39,777 bases of DNA from a virus. The stretch covers positions 1-39,777 of IMG/VR virus record IMGVR_UViG_3300039449_000036; one strand, written 5' to 3'. How positions within the stretch are numbered: position 1 is the stretch's first letter; each line of letters begins with the position of its first letter. Shown in pieces: positions 25,204 to 32,165 of the stretch. A program made the position numbers and the translations under genes. The notes under the pieces were generated by a model. It did no database searches, was not told the origin of the DNA, and was given only the letters and a program-made list of their open reading frames with translations.

Positions 25204-25447
25204 TTGGCAGATACCCCATGTCAGCGAGAATCATGGTTTTGACGGTTTCAACAAGCGCCAGCGCCTCCGACATCTTCAGGCCTGCATTCCGGTAGCCAAC
25301 CAGATACTGATCATCATCGTTGAGCAGAATCAGAAAGCCCTTCTTGAAATGGCTCGTCTCCGTCTCAGCGCTGTTTAACAGCATGGACTCAAGCGTGATT
25401 CGTGAAGCATCGCCGGCCGCCATTCCGATTCCTGTCACCTTCGCCAT
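25196..25447 (-). CDS. Small hypothetical protein of the early operon
   Basis: 83 aa from the ATG at 25447 (AGGTGG upstream; the GTG at 25456 is less likely). The sequence ITLESMLLNSAETETSHFKKGFLILLNDDDQYLVGYRNAGLKMSEALALVETVKTMIL has an alternating beta then helix layout. I do not recognise a family. Its short spacing to the nuclease gene upstream and overlap with the zinc-ribbon gene indicate co-expression. Confidence 0.6.
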   Translation of the reverse strand: MAKVTGIGMAAGDASRITLESMLLNSAETETSHFKKGFLILLNDDDQYLVGYRNAGLKMSEALALVETVKTMILADMGYLPSE

Positions 25448-25456
25448 AATCGCCAC

Positions 25457-25816
25457 CTACCTGTGATAATTTTCGATAGCCGCCAACGCATCCGCAGGCA
25501 CCGGCAACCAGCCATGCTGGCGGCGGTAGTGCGCCACTAACCGGCCAAATATGGCTTTCTCAATCTCTTTGCGGGTTTCGCCCAGGCCCTGCCCCTTGAA
25601 CAGCGACAGGTCGCCATGGATGCCGCCAGGGCCCTGATGGGCCTCATAACTGAGCGGGATCACGAACCACTGGCCGATGTGCACCTTGTTATGGCGCCCG
25701 GTGCTGCCCACGCAGTGGTGGATGCATGCCGGTCCAAGGCCGATATAGCAGCCAGTCTCAGCCAGCCACTGGTGCCACCGCTTTTGCTCGGCTGTTGGTG
25801 CTTTGCCGCCCTTCAC
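25457..25816 (-). CDS. HNH-like nuclease, possibly Ref-related
   Basis: 119 aa from the GTG at 25816, which overlaps the stop of the small membrane protein; a longer start at 25879 is possible but would overlap that gene entirely. CIHHCVGSTGRHNKVHIGQWFVIPLSYEAHQG followed by GIHG is an HNH-type metal site pattern similar to the phage P1 Ref recombination-enhancement nuclease and DUF968 proteins. It likely nicks or processes DNA in replication or recombination. The C-terminal helix (EKAIFGRLVAHYRRQHGW) is typical of this group. Confidence 0.7.
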   Translation of the reverse strand: MKGGKAPTAEQKRWHQWLAETGCYIGLGPACIHHCVGSTGRHNKVHIGQWFVIPLSYEAHQGPGGIHGDLSLFKGQGLGETRKEIEKAIFGRLVAHYRRQHGWLPVPADALAAIENYHR

Positions 25817-25947
25817 ACCACCCCCAGCGCAGCCAGCTGCAGGACGATTGCCAGGCCGCACAAGGTGGCGCATGCCCATTCACGCACCTCAAGGGCCAGC
25901 AGGGTGCCGAACACCGTGGCCACCAGAACCAGTATTTGCATCGTCAT
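25813..25947 (-). CDS. Very small membrane protein
   Basis: 44 aa, easily missed. The ATG overlaps the NinB stop (ATGA) and has GGAGG 7 bases upstream. It starts MTMQILVLVATVFGTLLALE, a transmembrane segment, then REWACATLCG and LAIVLQLAALGVV, a second hydrophobic part. Two helices fit a hairpin in the inner membrane. No family is recognised. The good ribosome site and perfect fit between ninB and the nuclease gene argue that it is translated. Confidence 0.55.
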   Translation of the reverse strand: MTMQILVLVATVFGTLLALEVREWACATLCGLAIVLQLAALGVV

Positions 25948-26399
25948 TGGCTGGCCTCCCGGTATTCGGCATAGACCGCCTGAGCCTTCTCGCTCCAGTG
26001 GACGCCGTTTTGTGAGCCGTAGCTGTAAATCAGCTCTATCAGCTCGGAGAATTCCGCCTTACGCATCTTGCTGGTGCTGTGGCCGAGCATGACCACGCCG
26101 CCATCAATGCCCATGGCTATGCGGTTTTCACGCTTGAGTGCCGCGGTGAAAACGTCCTTCCATTCCTCCCGGGAGGCCGTGCATTTCTCGCCGTTGATGA
26201 TCAGCGTGCATTGGCAGGCCACGTCCTCGAGCAAGCACCAAAGCTTCGCGTTCTGGTCCAGGGACCGCTTAGGCTCGCGCAAGGCAAGCTCCAGTGATTC
26301 TCGCCCCTTTCTGAACTGCTCGGCCAGCAAGCCTTCCGCATGATCCAGGGCGCGCTTGAAGTTGTCCTCACGCAGCCGGTATACCTTCTCTCTGCTCAT
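25944..26399 (-). CDS. ninB: NinB recombination protein (lambda Orf-like)
   Basis: 151 aa from the ATG at 26399. RSLDQNAKLWCLLEDVACQ, then EEWKDVFTAALKRE and the end helix are characteristic of NinB/Orf, the ssDNA-binding recombination mediator that stands in for RecFOR. The partner annealing protein here is ERF in the opposite operon. It is joined by short overlaps with both neighbours. Confidence 0.88.
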   Translation of the reverse strand: MSREKVYRLREDNFKRALDHAEGLLAEQFRKGRESLELALREPKRSLDQNAKLWCLLEDVACQCTLIINGEKCTASREEWKDVFTAALKRENRIAMGIDGGVVMLGHSTSKMRKAEFSELIELIYSYGSQNGVHWSEKAQAVYAEYREASQ

Positions 26400-26587
26400 G
26401 CGCACCCCCGGTACTTTGGCGTACAGATAACCAGCGCCTGACGCTTCCCAGCCTCAGACTGGGGCACCACGCGCCACCGGTATTCCTCTCCGCTACCGGC
26501 GCGAACAATGACGTGAGCCTTGCCGGTGGTGTTTGTCAGCCACTCCAGCTCTTCCACTGCCGCTTCCGGGTCGGTGAATACGGTCAT
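26396..26587 (-). CDS. Small hypothetical protein
   Basis: 63 aa (MTVFTDPEAAVEELEWLTNTTGKAHVIVRAG...). Mixed helix and beta, no motif. It overlaps ninB by 4 bp and the winged-helix gene upstream by 4 bp, so it is part of the same translational chain. Function unknown. Confidence 0.6.
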   Translation of the reverse strand: MTVFTDPEAAVEELEWLTNTTGKAHVIVRAGSGEEYRWRVVPQSEAGKRQALVICTPKYRGCA

Positions 26588-26844
26588 AACGCCCCCGACA
26601 AAAACTGCGTGATAACGCTCTGCTCATGCTGCGCCACCAGATCCGCCACGTTATTCGGCGCCTGACCCGGCAGGCACCAGCGGGAAAAGCGGCCCTCGCC
26701 TATCAGCTCCACCAAGCCCTTGTCGCGCATGTTGACCAGGACCCACTGGGTTTTCTTGCCAGGCAGGCCCAGGCATTTGGCTATCTCGCCTCGGCTCATG
26801 GGTCCGTCTTCCAGCAGGGTCAGGATTCGATCTGTGTTGGTCAC
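26584..26844 (-). CDS. Winged-helix protein 1
   Basis: 86 aa. TDRILTLLEDGPMSRGEIAKCLGLPGKKTQWVLVNMRDKGLVEL is a clear winged helix-turn-helix with a wing at GEGRFSRWCL. It may be a small DNA-binding regulator or replication accessory. The next gene upstream encodes a second winged-helix protein of similar size, so the pair may have come by duplication or act together. Confidence 0.7.
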   Translation of the reverse strand: MTNTDRILTLLEDGPMSRGEIAKCLGLPGKKTQWVLVNMRDKGLVELIGEGRFSRWCLPGQAPNNVADLVAQHEQSVITQFLSGAL

Positions 26845-27107
26845 GCCGCCCTCCCCGCTTTCCGCGTCATGGCCGCCCGCTGGTTACCGGTGAGCCGGTA
26901 GTTTTTGTTCAGCACGCCGGTTTCCGGGCAGATAACGCGCTGAATGCCAGTGATGTGGCCCAGGTCTTCCAGCTCGCGCAGGCGGCGGCACAGGGTCTGC
27001 ACCATCAGGCCGGTGTCGCGGGCAATGACATTGCGAGTGGCACCAAACTGGCATCCGTACAAGTACTGCCGGATTCTTTCGCGCTGGGTTGCTGCGTTGT
27101 GTTTCAT
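26841..27107 (-). CDS. Winged-helix protein 2
   Basis: 88 aa. QRERIRQYLYGCQFGATRNVIARDTGLMVQTLCRRLRELEDLGHI is a winged helix-turn-helix, followed by ICPETGVLNKNYRL as a wing. Sits between the P-like gene and winged-helix protein 1, with 4-bp overlaps on both sides. Likely DNA-binding; target unknown. Confidence 0.7.
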   Translation of the reverse strand: MKHNAATQRERIRQYLYGCQFGATRNVIARDTGLMVQTLCRRLRELEDLGHITGIQRVICPETGVLNKNYRLTGNQRAAMTRKAGRAA

Positions 27108-27754
27108 GCCACGTCCCCTTTGCTTTCCAGTTGACTGGCCACGCGATCCAGCGCATCGGAGAGGCGCATGTGACCCTGTTTTTTCTCGCTGCCCTTGCGC
27201 ATCACTTCCAGGCAGAGTTTCGGCTTGCCAATCAGGCGCGGCTCCGGCACAAACTCGCTGTGCTCTCCGCTGTTGCTCGCCTCGGTCATGCCCAGCAGCT
27301 TGGCCGGGAATTTCTCAGGCGGGCGGCTCAGGTAGCCCATGAAGCGCTTCACGAACTCGTTACCCTTGAACGGCAAATCCTTGTCGGTGACCTCGCACAG
27401 CTTCATCCAGCCGCCCATGTCCTCGATGGTGGCCATGGTGCGCGGGTCATCGAACACCACGGATTCATAGGGGCCCACAGAGCGGATTGCGCGATCTACC
27501 GCCGACCATGCAGCTAGTGCCCGGCTGTCCCCGTCGCCCTCGATGTGGCGCACAATGTCCGCCGGTTTCGGCGCAAAATCTCCGTGCTTCGGGTCGTTGA
27601 TGTGGGCGGTCAGCCCCTGCTTGATCTGCTCCAGGTCGAAGCGCTGCAGGGCGTTGAAAATCAGGTCCAGGGCGCCGTCAGAAGGCGCCTTGTTGTACAG
27701 CTCGCTGGCCTGCGTCCAGATGGTTACGAATTGCGAATAATCCTGTGGTGTCAT
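27104..27754 (-). CDS. P-like replication protein (DUF6475-like)
   Basis: 216 aa. It begins MTPQDYSQFVTIWTQASELYNKAPSDGALDLIFNALQRFDLEQIKQGLTAHINDPKHGDFAPKPADIVRHI, read here as two segments: a helical N-terminal domain and the FAPKPADIVRHI motif. This pattern is common to phage proteins encoded immediately after the replication initiator, where lambda has the helicase loader P. It overlaps the O-like gene by 1 base (TAATG). The helicase-loading function is inferred from position and family. Confidence 0.75.
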   Translation of the reverse strand: MTPQDYSQFVTIWTQASELYNKAPSDGALDLIFNALQRFDLEQIKQGLTAHINDPKHGDFAPKPADIVRHIEGDGDSRALAAWSAVDRAIRSVGPYESVVFDDPRTMATIEDMGGWMKLCEVTDKDLPFKGNEFVKRFMGYLSRPPEKFPAKLLGMTEASNSGEHSEFVPEPRLIGKPKLCLEVMRKGSEKKQGHMRLSDALDRVASQLESKGDVA

Positions 27755-28515
27755 TACGCCAGCCCTCGCTCTCTTGCCATGCGCTCACCGCGCTCTTGGG
27801 GAGTTTCCTTGCGGCCTTGCTGGGCCTGCCTGTTGCCAGAACGACCAAACCGGTGGGCATTGCGTATCCAGGTATTCATGGCCGCATGCCAATCCTTCAT
27901 CGTTGAGCCTTTGGCTCGGTGGTGGTCACAGAACTGGGGGAATTCGGTAATCAGTGAGACGCCCAGCTCTTCAGCCAAGCGCTTGTTGGTTTCGTTGGGC
28001 TCGAAATCTTCAGGGAGTTGGGCTGCACGTTTCGCTTTCCCCCCTTGGGGGGATACAGGGGGGTTCTTTTCTTTATTCTTCTCTTCTCTTCTCTTCTCTT
28101 CTTTAGGTAACGCACTGGTAACGCTGGCACCGTTACCTTCCCCGTTACCCTCTGCGTTACTTGGGCGTTCCTTAGATTTGTGTGCAGCAACCCTCTTCGC
28201 AGTAGTGGCGCGGGTTTTGGCGGTTTTGCCATTGTGGCGGTCGAAGTTGGGCAGAAATATCGTGCCGCCCTCTTCGCTCATCCAGCCAGCATCAATAACC
28301 GCATCACAGAAACCGGAAACGCAAACATGACGGTCGAGTAACTTTTTGGTAACGGTCGGAGCGTTACCTGTTTCGGTGTGCTGGTCGAACCATGCCCACA
28401 CGCGAAGCAGCTTGCCAACCACGGCATCGGGATCAACGTCCAGGCGCTCGGCAATGGCCCACACTTCCGGCTTCTCGTGGGTGCTGATTTCAAACTTGAT
28501 CCAGTCGCCGGCCAT
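27754..28515 (-). CDS. O-like replication initiator
   Basis: 253 aa. Residues about 5-85 form a winged helix (KPEVWAIAERLDVDPDAVVGKLLRVWAWFDQHTE), a low-complexity hinge (NAEGNGEGNGASVTSALPKEEKRREEKNKEKN) follows, and the C-terminal domain has LPEDFEPNETNKRLAEELGVS and WHAAMNTWIRNAHRF, like DnaT C-terminal regions. The DNA coding for the hinge contains five copies of a heptamer and a polypyrimidine run, as the lambda O gene contains ori. It should bind those repeats and recruit the P-like partner and host helicase. Confidence 0.82.
   Translation of the reverse strand: MAGDWIKFEISTHEKPEVWAIAERLDVDPDAVVGKLLRVWAWFDQHTETGNAPTVTKKLLDRHVCVSGFCDAVIDAGWMSEEGGTIFLPNFDRHNGKTAKTRATTAKRVAAHKSKERPSNAEGNGEGNGASVTSALPKEEKRREEKNKEKNPPVSPQGGKAKRAAQLPEDFEPNETNKRLAEELGVSLITEFPQFCDHHRAKGSTMKDWHAAMNTWIRNAHRFGRSGNRQAQQGRKETPQERGERMARERGLA
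28065..28161. other. Candidate replication origin inside the O-like gene
   Basis: GGTAACG at 28106 and 28117, its complement CGTTACC at 28131 and 28143, and CGTTACT at 28155 lie 11-14 bp apart. Next to them is an AT- and pyrimidine-rich stretch (CTTCT repeats, about 28065-28105) suited to unwinding. A further pair lies at 28348-28354 and 28362-28368. C6 and G6 tracts lie at 28039-28063. This copies the lambda ori plan of iterons plus a weak duplex within O. Confidence 0.6.
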
Positions 28516-28517
28516 GA

Positions 28518-29183
28518 CTACGCAGCCTCCCGCTTACGAAGCAGAGCATCGACGTTGCAGTGGTGGACCTTGAATTCCACTACCCAGACCCATGGGTTGG
28601 CATCCCAGTTGCTGTAGATGGAACCCCACAGACCGCTGAACCAGCCAATCGGATCGTTCACGGCCATATTCGGGAACGGACAGCCCTCTGCCATGCAGTC
28701 GCCACGGTCAATGTCCTGCAACCGCTCCACGCGCACATCGGTGATTTCGAGGGTCAGGCGGGAAGCCCAGCGGGGCATGTGGATTGATGGGCGCCATCCG
28801 TGGCGAAGATTTTCGTCACAGTCGATGTATTCCGGGCGAGGCCCGCCATCGGCTGCGTATTCGCAATATTCTGGAGACTCGTATTTTTCATCGCCGTGGT
28901 GCCAGTACTCTTCGGCTTTCTCCATGGGCAATAGCGGCCCCTGCCAAGCCTCTCTCACATACAGAAGGTCTCCGGGCTGGCCGAATGGACAGGCCTCTCC
29001 AAGCAGCCCCGCCGGCGCGTCAGTGCTTACCGCTGCTTTCCCATCAGCTCTTACGGCTTTCCAGCCAGAACGAAAGCGCGGCGCTGCCACAATGTTTTTT
29101 GCTTCTCGCCGCGTCTGAGTTTTCTGCCCTGCCAGAATGGCCTTCACCATGTCCGTGTTGAAAAGTATCGGTCTTGCTTTCAT
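28518..29183 (-). CDS. ASCH-domain-like protein
   Basis: 221 aa from the ATG at 29183 (GAGGTG upstream). The start KARPILFNTDMVKAILAGQKTQTRR and later PGDLLYVREAWQ, HMPRWASRLTLEITDVRVERLQDI and PWVWVVEF are the pattern of a widespread phage family with an ASCH-like fold thought to bind RNA or modified nucleotides. It sits between the first early gene and the initiator gene, after a hairpin terminator. The exact role is not known. Confidence 0.8.
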   Translation of the reverse strand: MKARPILFNTDMVKAILAGQKTQTRREAKNIVAAPRFRSGWKAVRADGKAAVSTDAPAGLLGEACPFGQPGDLLYVREAWQGPLLPMEKAEEYWHHGDEKYESPEYCEYAADGGPRPEYIDCDENLRHGWRPSIHMPRWASRLTLEITDVRVERLQDIDRGDCMAEGCPFPNMAVNDPIGWFSGLWGSIYSNWDANPWVWVVEFKVHHCNVDALLRKREAA

Positions 29184-29204
29184 AATCACCTCGTCACTTC
29201 AGTG

Positions 29205-29242
29205 AAAAGCCCGGCCTGCCTCCTACAGCTGCCGGGCTTTTT
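29205..29242 (-). terminator. Hairpin after the first early gene (tR1-like)
   Basis: AAAAGCCCGGC and GCCGGGCTTTTT pair across a 15-base loop; it starts right at the stop of the gene at 29245. Because both sides have A/T tails it can work on either strand. Its place between the first and second genes of the early operon recalls tR1 of lambda. Confidence 0.7.
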
Positions 29243-29244
29243 CT

Positions 29245-29838
29245 TTATCGGTTAACTGCTTCCAATTTGCTTGGGGCGCGTGCCGCACCTTCCAGCTTCT
29301 CTATCTGTCCACGGATCACTCCGCGCACCGCCTGGATGCTGTCGCCCTCATTCGCATAAGCGCGATCAATCACCTTCAGCTGCTCGATTGAAAGCTTGTC
29401 CAAGCCATGGAACACCACGTCATTACGGATTCGGTCGGTGATGTTGTCGGCCCGTGCATTGGCCTCCCACGCACAGAAGCCAGCCTCTGCCATTTGGCGG
29501 GCTGTTCTGCTGGGAAAGATGGTTGCTATAGCGGCAGACTGATACGGCTCAGGAAGGGCCGGAATGAACGCCTCAAGCGCAAAGTCAAAGTGCAGCGGGG
29601 ATTCCCGGCAGAACATTTTGCGGATGCGCTCGCAGGCCTGCTTCTCGTTGTGCGTGGGGATGTTCGGGCTCAGGTGGTACTCGGACCAGGCCTTGGCAAT
29701 CTCGATGGCCAGGCGACTCTGGCAAACATCCCGGTCACGTCCAATCGCATCCCAAATAGCGCCCAGCTTTTCGGTGGCTGTGCCGTGCCTTTGGATGCTC
29801 TGGGGTATTTCCCCCATTACTTTGCTGATTGCGTCCAT
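29245..29838 (-). CDS. Hypothetical early protein in the cII position
   Basis: 197 aa, mostly helical (AISKVMGEIPQSIQRHGTATEKLGAIWDAIGRDRDVCQSRLAIEIAKAWSEY...). No helix-turn-helix that I would trust and no catalytic motif. GGAG precedes the ATG by 9 bases. It is the first gene after cro, where lambda-like phages carry cII or a similar regulator, but it is longer than cII and unlike it. Call it an unknown early protein. Confidence 0.65.
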   Translation of the reverse strand: MDAISKVMGEIPQSIQRHGTATEKLGAIWDAIGRDRDVCQSRLAIEIAKAWSEYHLSPNIPTHNEKQACERIRKMFCRESPLHFDFALEAFIPALPEPYQSAAIATIFPSRTARQMAEAGFCAWEANARADNITDRIRNDVVFHGLDKLSIEQLKVIDRAYANEGDSIQAVRGVIRGQIEKLEGAARAPSKLEAVNR

Positions 29839-29973
29839 CTAATCTGGCTCCATGGATGACTTACTTGCTGAAACGTATTTGCTGAATCTTCGGGCCCGAC
29901 TGGGGCCGTGGTCCGTGCAGCGCAAAAACCGGGAGCTGTGCCTGTTGCGACTCAGGTACAGCGTGGCCCGGCT

Positions 29974-30195
29974 TCAGGCGGCGGACTCTTTCTTTTGCGG
30001 AGGAAATACATCCTCAAGAGAGCAATCAGCACCAAGCTCATTCAGGGCATCAACGATCTGCCGAGCCACTTGCAGCCCAGGTTCTCGGTTTCCTGTTTCG
30101 TAGTTGCTGAGACGGGACTGGCGCCAATCAAGATGCGCGCACAGGTCGACCTGCTTTATGCGCGCCTCTTCTCTGATTTGCTGGATGTTGTTCAT
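29974..30195 (-). CDS. cro: Cro-like repressor
   Basis: 73 aa. IREEARIKQVDLCAHLDWRQSRLSNYETGNREPGLQVARQIVDALN is an XRE-type helix-turn-helix; RLSNYETGNREP is the recognition region and resembles that of the CI protein (RIGNYEAGSREP), so both should read the same operators. Divergent from cI, with GGAGG before the ATG. Small size and lack of a peptidase domain fit Cro. Confidence 0.85.
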   Translation of the reverse strand: MNNIQQIREEARIKQVDLCAHLDWRQSRLSNYETGNREPGLQVARQIVDALNELGADCSLEDVFPPQKKESAA

Positions 30196-30219
30196 TGCTT
30201 CCTCCGGGGTAGTGACGCC

Positions 30220-30249
30220 ATTTTAAACACGTTATGTGTTAGCTATCAA
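30220..30249 (-). promoter_or_regulatory. PR-like promoter for cro and the early operon
   Basis: Minus strand TTGATA, 18 bases, TAAAAT: five of six matches in each hexamer. The operator at 30226-30240 fills the spacer, so bound CI or Cro would exclude polymerase. It lies 25 bases before the cro ATG. Confidence 0.75.
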
Positions 30250-30285
30250 CACGGAAAGTGAAGGATGCATATTACAATATGTGAT
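30226..30285. promoter_or_regulatory. Three-operator region (OR-like) between cro and cI
   Basis: Perfect AACACGTTATGTGTT type palindrome at 30226-30240, degenerate copies AACACGGAAAGTGAA at 30248-30262 and ATTACAATATGTGAT at 30271-30285. Starts are 22 and 23 bp apart, about two helical turns. The third overlaps TACAAT (30273-30278), a -10 candidate for cI. Matching sites recur at 32738 and 32762. Confidence 0.7.
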
Positions 30286-30297
30286 ATTTATCCGGGC

Positions 30298-30984
30298 ATG
30301 AGTAATCTGGGTAAAAGAATCAAACACTTCCGAGAGCTGAAAAGGTGGTCTCAGTCCGACCTGGCGCGCGCGTGTGGCTGGGAATCACAGTCTCGAATCG
30401 GGAACTATGAGGCTGGTTCGCGCGAGCCTCCACTGGATGTGCTGCGCCTGATAGCCGGGAAGCTTGGCGTGTCATTAATGGAGTTGCTTGAAGAAGGGCC
30501 CAGCCAAGCGCAGGTTCTCGATTTCCCGGCCACATATGCCGTAGATGAAGAAAAGGAGATGGCGGTCATTCGCCGTTTTGCTATTGCTGGCGGTATGGGC
30601 CAGGGCCAGCTGGCCGAGCAGTTCCCTGATGTAATAGACACCATGCGGGTTAGCAAGGAGTGGCTGAGCCGTAATGTGATCTACTCCAGCCTGGACAATC
30701 TCGCTTTGATTACAGGACTGGGCGACAGCATGGAAGGCACATTCAGTGACGGAGATGTGCTGCTGGTGGATCGAGGGGTGACAGAAGTGAAGCTGGACGC
30801 AGTCTACGTCTTATCCCTGCATGATGAGCTGTACATCAAGAGGCTCCAGCGGCGCCCAGATGGCTCACTGCTTATGATTTCAGACAACGACAAGTACCCT
30901 CCCTATGTTATCGAGAACGGGGACCGTGATGCCTTCAAGGTTGAGGGGAGGGTGTTGTTAGCATGGAACGCAAGGAAACTCTAA
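30298..30984 (+). CDS. cI: CI-like prophage repressor, S24 peptidase type
   Basis: 228 aa from the ATG at 30298 (MSNLGKRIKHFREL). An upstream ATG at 30265 lies before the likely transcription start and is less credible. Residues 5-65 form an XRE helix-turn-helix. AIAGG (95-99) holds an Ala-Gly cleavage site. The S24 domain has Ser144 in GDSMEGTFSDGD and Lys181 in YIKRL, the self-cleavage dyad. DNA damage should thus trigger RecA-aided cleavage and induction. It shares an mRNA with the exported protein gene 17 bp downstream. Confidence 0.9.
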   Translation: MSNLGKRIKHFRELKRWSQSDLARACGWESQSRIGNYEAGSREPPLDVLRLIAGKLGVSLMELLEEGPSQAQVLDFPATYAVDEEKEMAVIRRFAIAGGMGQGQLAEQFPDVIDTMRVSKEWLSRNVIYSSLDNLALITGLGDSMEGTFSDGDVLLVDRGVTEVKLDAVYVLSLHDELYIKRLQRRPDGSLLMISDNDKYPPYVIENGDRDAFKVEGRVLLAWNARKL

Positions 30985-31001
30985 CGGAACAGGGGAAAGC
31001 C

Positions 31002-31562
31002 ATGAAACGGATTATTGTGATTGCCGCTCTAACTTTCGCTTCATCGGCAGCCATGGCTGATGCAACCTTTGCCAAAGGGGCTCTGCCAGCGAAAATCTAT
31101 ATCGATGGATACAAGCAGTACACCGCTGAACTTGAGCGTGCCATAAGGCTTCAAGCCAAGAACCCGCGCTGCGCTGTGGTTCAATATGGAGACGTATCAA
31201 GCAGCAAGAGCCGCCCTGGCGCCCCCGTATTCTTTGTTAATTGCGACGGACATGATGGCAGCACGTTTAATACCTGGTACAGCCTCGGCGACCTAAAGAA
31301 AGGGAGCGCCAAAGTTGCCAGGAGCCTTTCTGCCGAAGCTGTTCGCTCTGCATGCTTCTCTGCAATCAAAGAAAAGCTTAATCAGCCCAATTCTTTCTCC
31401 CCTCATATGCTCGACTATGTGGTTAGCGATATGCCCAACGGACGAAGTCAGGCCCGTATAGGGTTCACGGCCAGTAATGCCTTCGGGACAGAAGCTGATT
31501 ATGCAGGGCGATGCTTGGTTGGCCCGGATCTGCCAGCAGAAGTGACGATTTCCGAGAAGTAG
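31002..31562 (+). CDS. Exported protein co-expressed with cI (rex position)
   Basis: 186 aa from the ATG at 31002, with GGGGAAAGCC before it. Signal peptide MKRIIVIAALTFASSAAMA with AMA cleavage; mature periplasmic protein with four Cys (NPRC, NC, AC, GRC) that may form disulfides. The sequence GYKQYTAELERAIRLQAKNPRC and later SFSPHMLDYVVSDMPNGRSQARIGFTASNAFG is not one I can name. Only 17 bp follow cI, so it is transcribed in the lysogen. Lower GC than its neighbours suggests acquisition. A role in lysogenic conversion or exclusion is inferred. Confidence 0.65.
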   Translation: MKRIIVIAALTFASSAAMADATFAKGALPAKIYIDGYKQYTAELERAIRLQAKNPRCAVVQYGDVSSSKSRPGAPVFFVNCDGHDGSTFNTWYSLGDLKKGSAKVARSLSAEAVRSACFSAIKEKLNQPNSFSPHMLDYVVSDMPNGRSQARIGFTASNAFGTEADYAGRCLVGPDLPAEVTISEK

Positions 31563-31719
31563 CCACAGCGACAGCAAGGTCACGCTCAAGCAGCTATCTG
31601 TGACCGAAGGCGAGTATTTCCTCAAGCCCGGCAACCCGAACTGGCCCGAGCCCATCATTAAGGTGAGCGGGGACTGGTCCATCTGTGGCGTGGTTGTTGG
31701 GAAATACGACCCGATGTGA
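31561..31719 (+). pseudogene. 3' remnant of another S24/LexA-type repressor
   Basis: One frame reads SDSKVTLKQLSVTEGEY, then FLKPGNPNWPEPI, then SGDWSICGVVVGKYDPM and a stop. This is the C-terminal end of a LexA/CI S24 domain (pattern VKRL...YLKPENP.YP...I.GVVVG). It has no start codon, no helix-turn-helix and no catalytic Ser. It lies just after the exported protein gene, in a different frame. The intact cI upstream has a different C-terminus. It looks like the scar of a module swap at the repressor locus. Confidence 0.7.
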
Positions 31720-31742
31720 ACCATTGCTTGAATGGTGTACAC

Positions 31743-31769
31743 AAAAAAGCCCGCTTAAAGCGGGCTTTT
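31743..31769. terminator. Bidirectional terminator between cI operon and toxin-antitoxin pair
   Basis: AAAAAAGCCCGC-TTAAA-GCGGGCTTTT is a strong stem flanked by A and T runs on both sides, so it stops rightward transcripts of the cI operon and leftward transcripts of the toxin-antitoxin genes. Confidence 0.9.
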
Positions 31770-31784
31770 CCATTACGCTAACGC

Positions 31785-32132
31785 TTATGCACAGTTGGCA
31801 ACGTTGGCGTCTTGGTTTTCTGGAACCGTTTTATTTTTTGCCTCAAGCTCCGAGTGCGCCTCGCGGAGAATGCGCTTTTTCTCAGCTTCGACAAACCGAC
31901 GCAGAACCTGCTTCATCAGGGGCTGGTATCCCACCCCGTGAAAGTCGGCAACCAATTTTAACTCTTCAAGAAGATCTGGCTGCATGCGAATAGAAATAGT
32001 CTTCAGCCCAACGGCGTTAGCCACTTGCTCTACACTAAGGTCCGCTTTTTTGGCGCTAGCTTCGTCCAAGCCGAGAGATCCGTCTTCCCATGCTTCCGCA
32101 GTGCCTTCAATGGTCCTTTTACGTGCGCTCAT
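31785..32132 (-). CDS. Antitoxin, BrnA/CopG-like ribbon-helix-helix
   Basis: 115 aa from the ATG at 32132 (AAGGGG upstream); the start at 32156 lacks a ribosome site. KTISIRMQPDLLEELKLVADFHGVGYQPLMKQVLRRFVEAEKK holds the beta strand and two helices of a ribbon-helix-helix, with the GVGYQ..M..VLR pattern of BrnA antitoxins. The C-terminal 25 residues are a polar tail. It is second in the pair; the first encodes a BrnT-like toxin. It would neutralise the toxin and repress the shared promoter. Confidence 0.78.
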   Translation of the reverse strand: MSARKRTIEGTAEAWEDGSLGLDEASAKKADLSVEQVANAVGLKTISIRMQPDLLEELKLVADFHGVGYQPLMKQVLRRFVEAEKKRILREAHSELEAKNKTVPENQDANVANCA

Positions 32133-32165
32133 GCCTTGCACCCCTTTCCATTTCATAATAAATAA

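Noticed and set aside
29852-30103. Rightward open frame opposite the cro end (MDDLLAETYLLNLRAR...)
   Set aside because: The first 40 residues look protein-like, but there is no ribosome site, and it runs into the antisense of cro. It stays a weak possibility for a small antisense gene.
30265-30297. Upstream ATG for cI
   Set aside because: It overlaps the third operator and lies before the predicted transcription start; the repressor family pattern begins with MSNLGKRIK.
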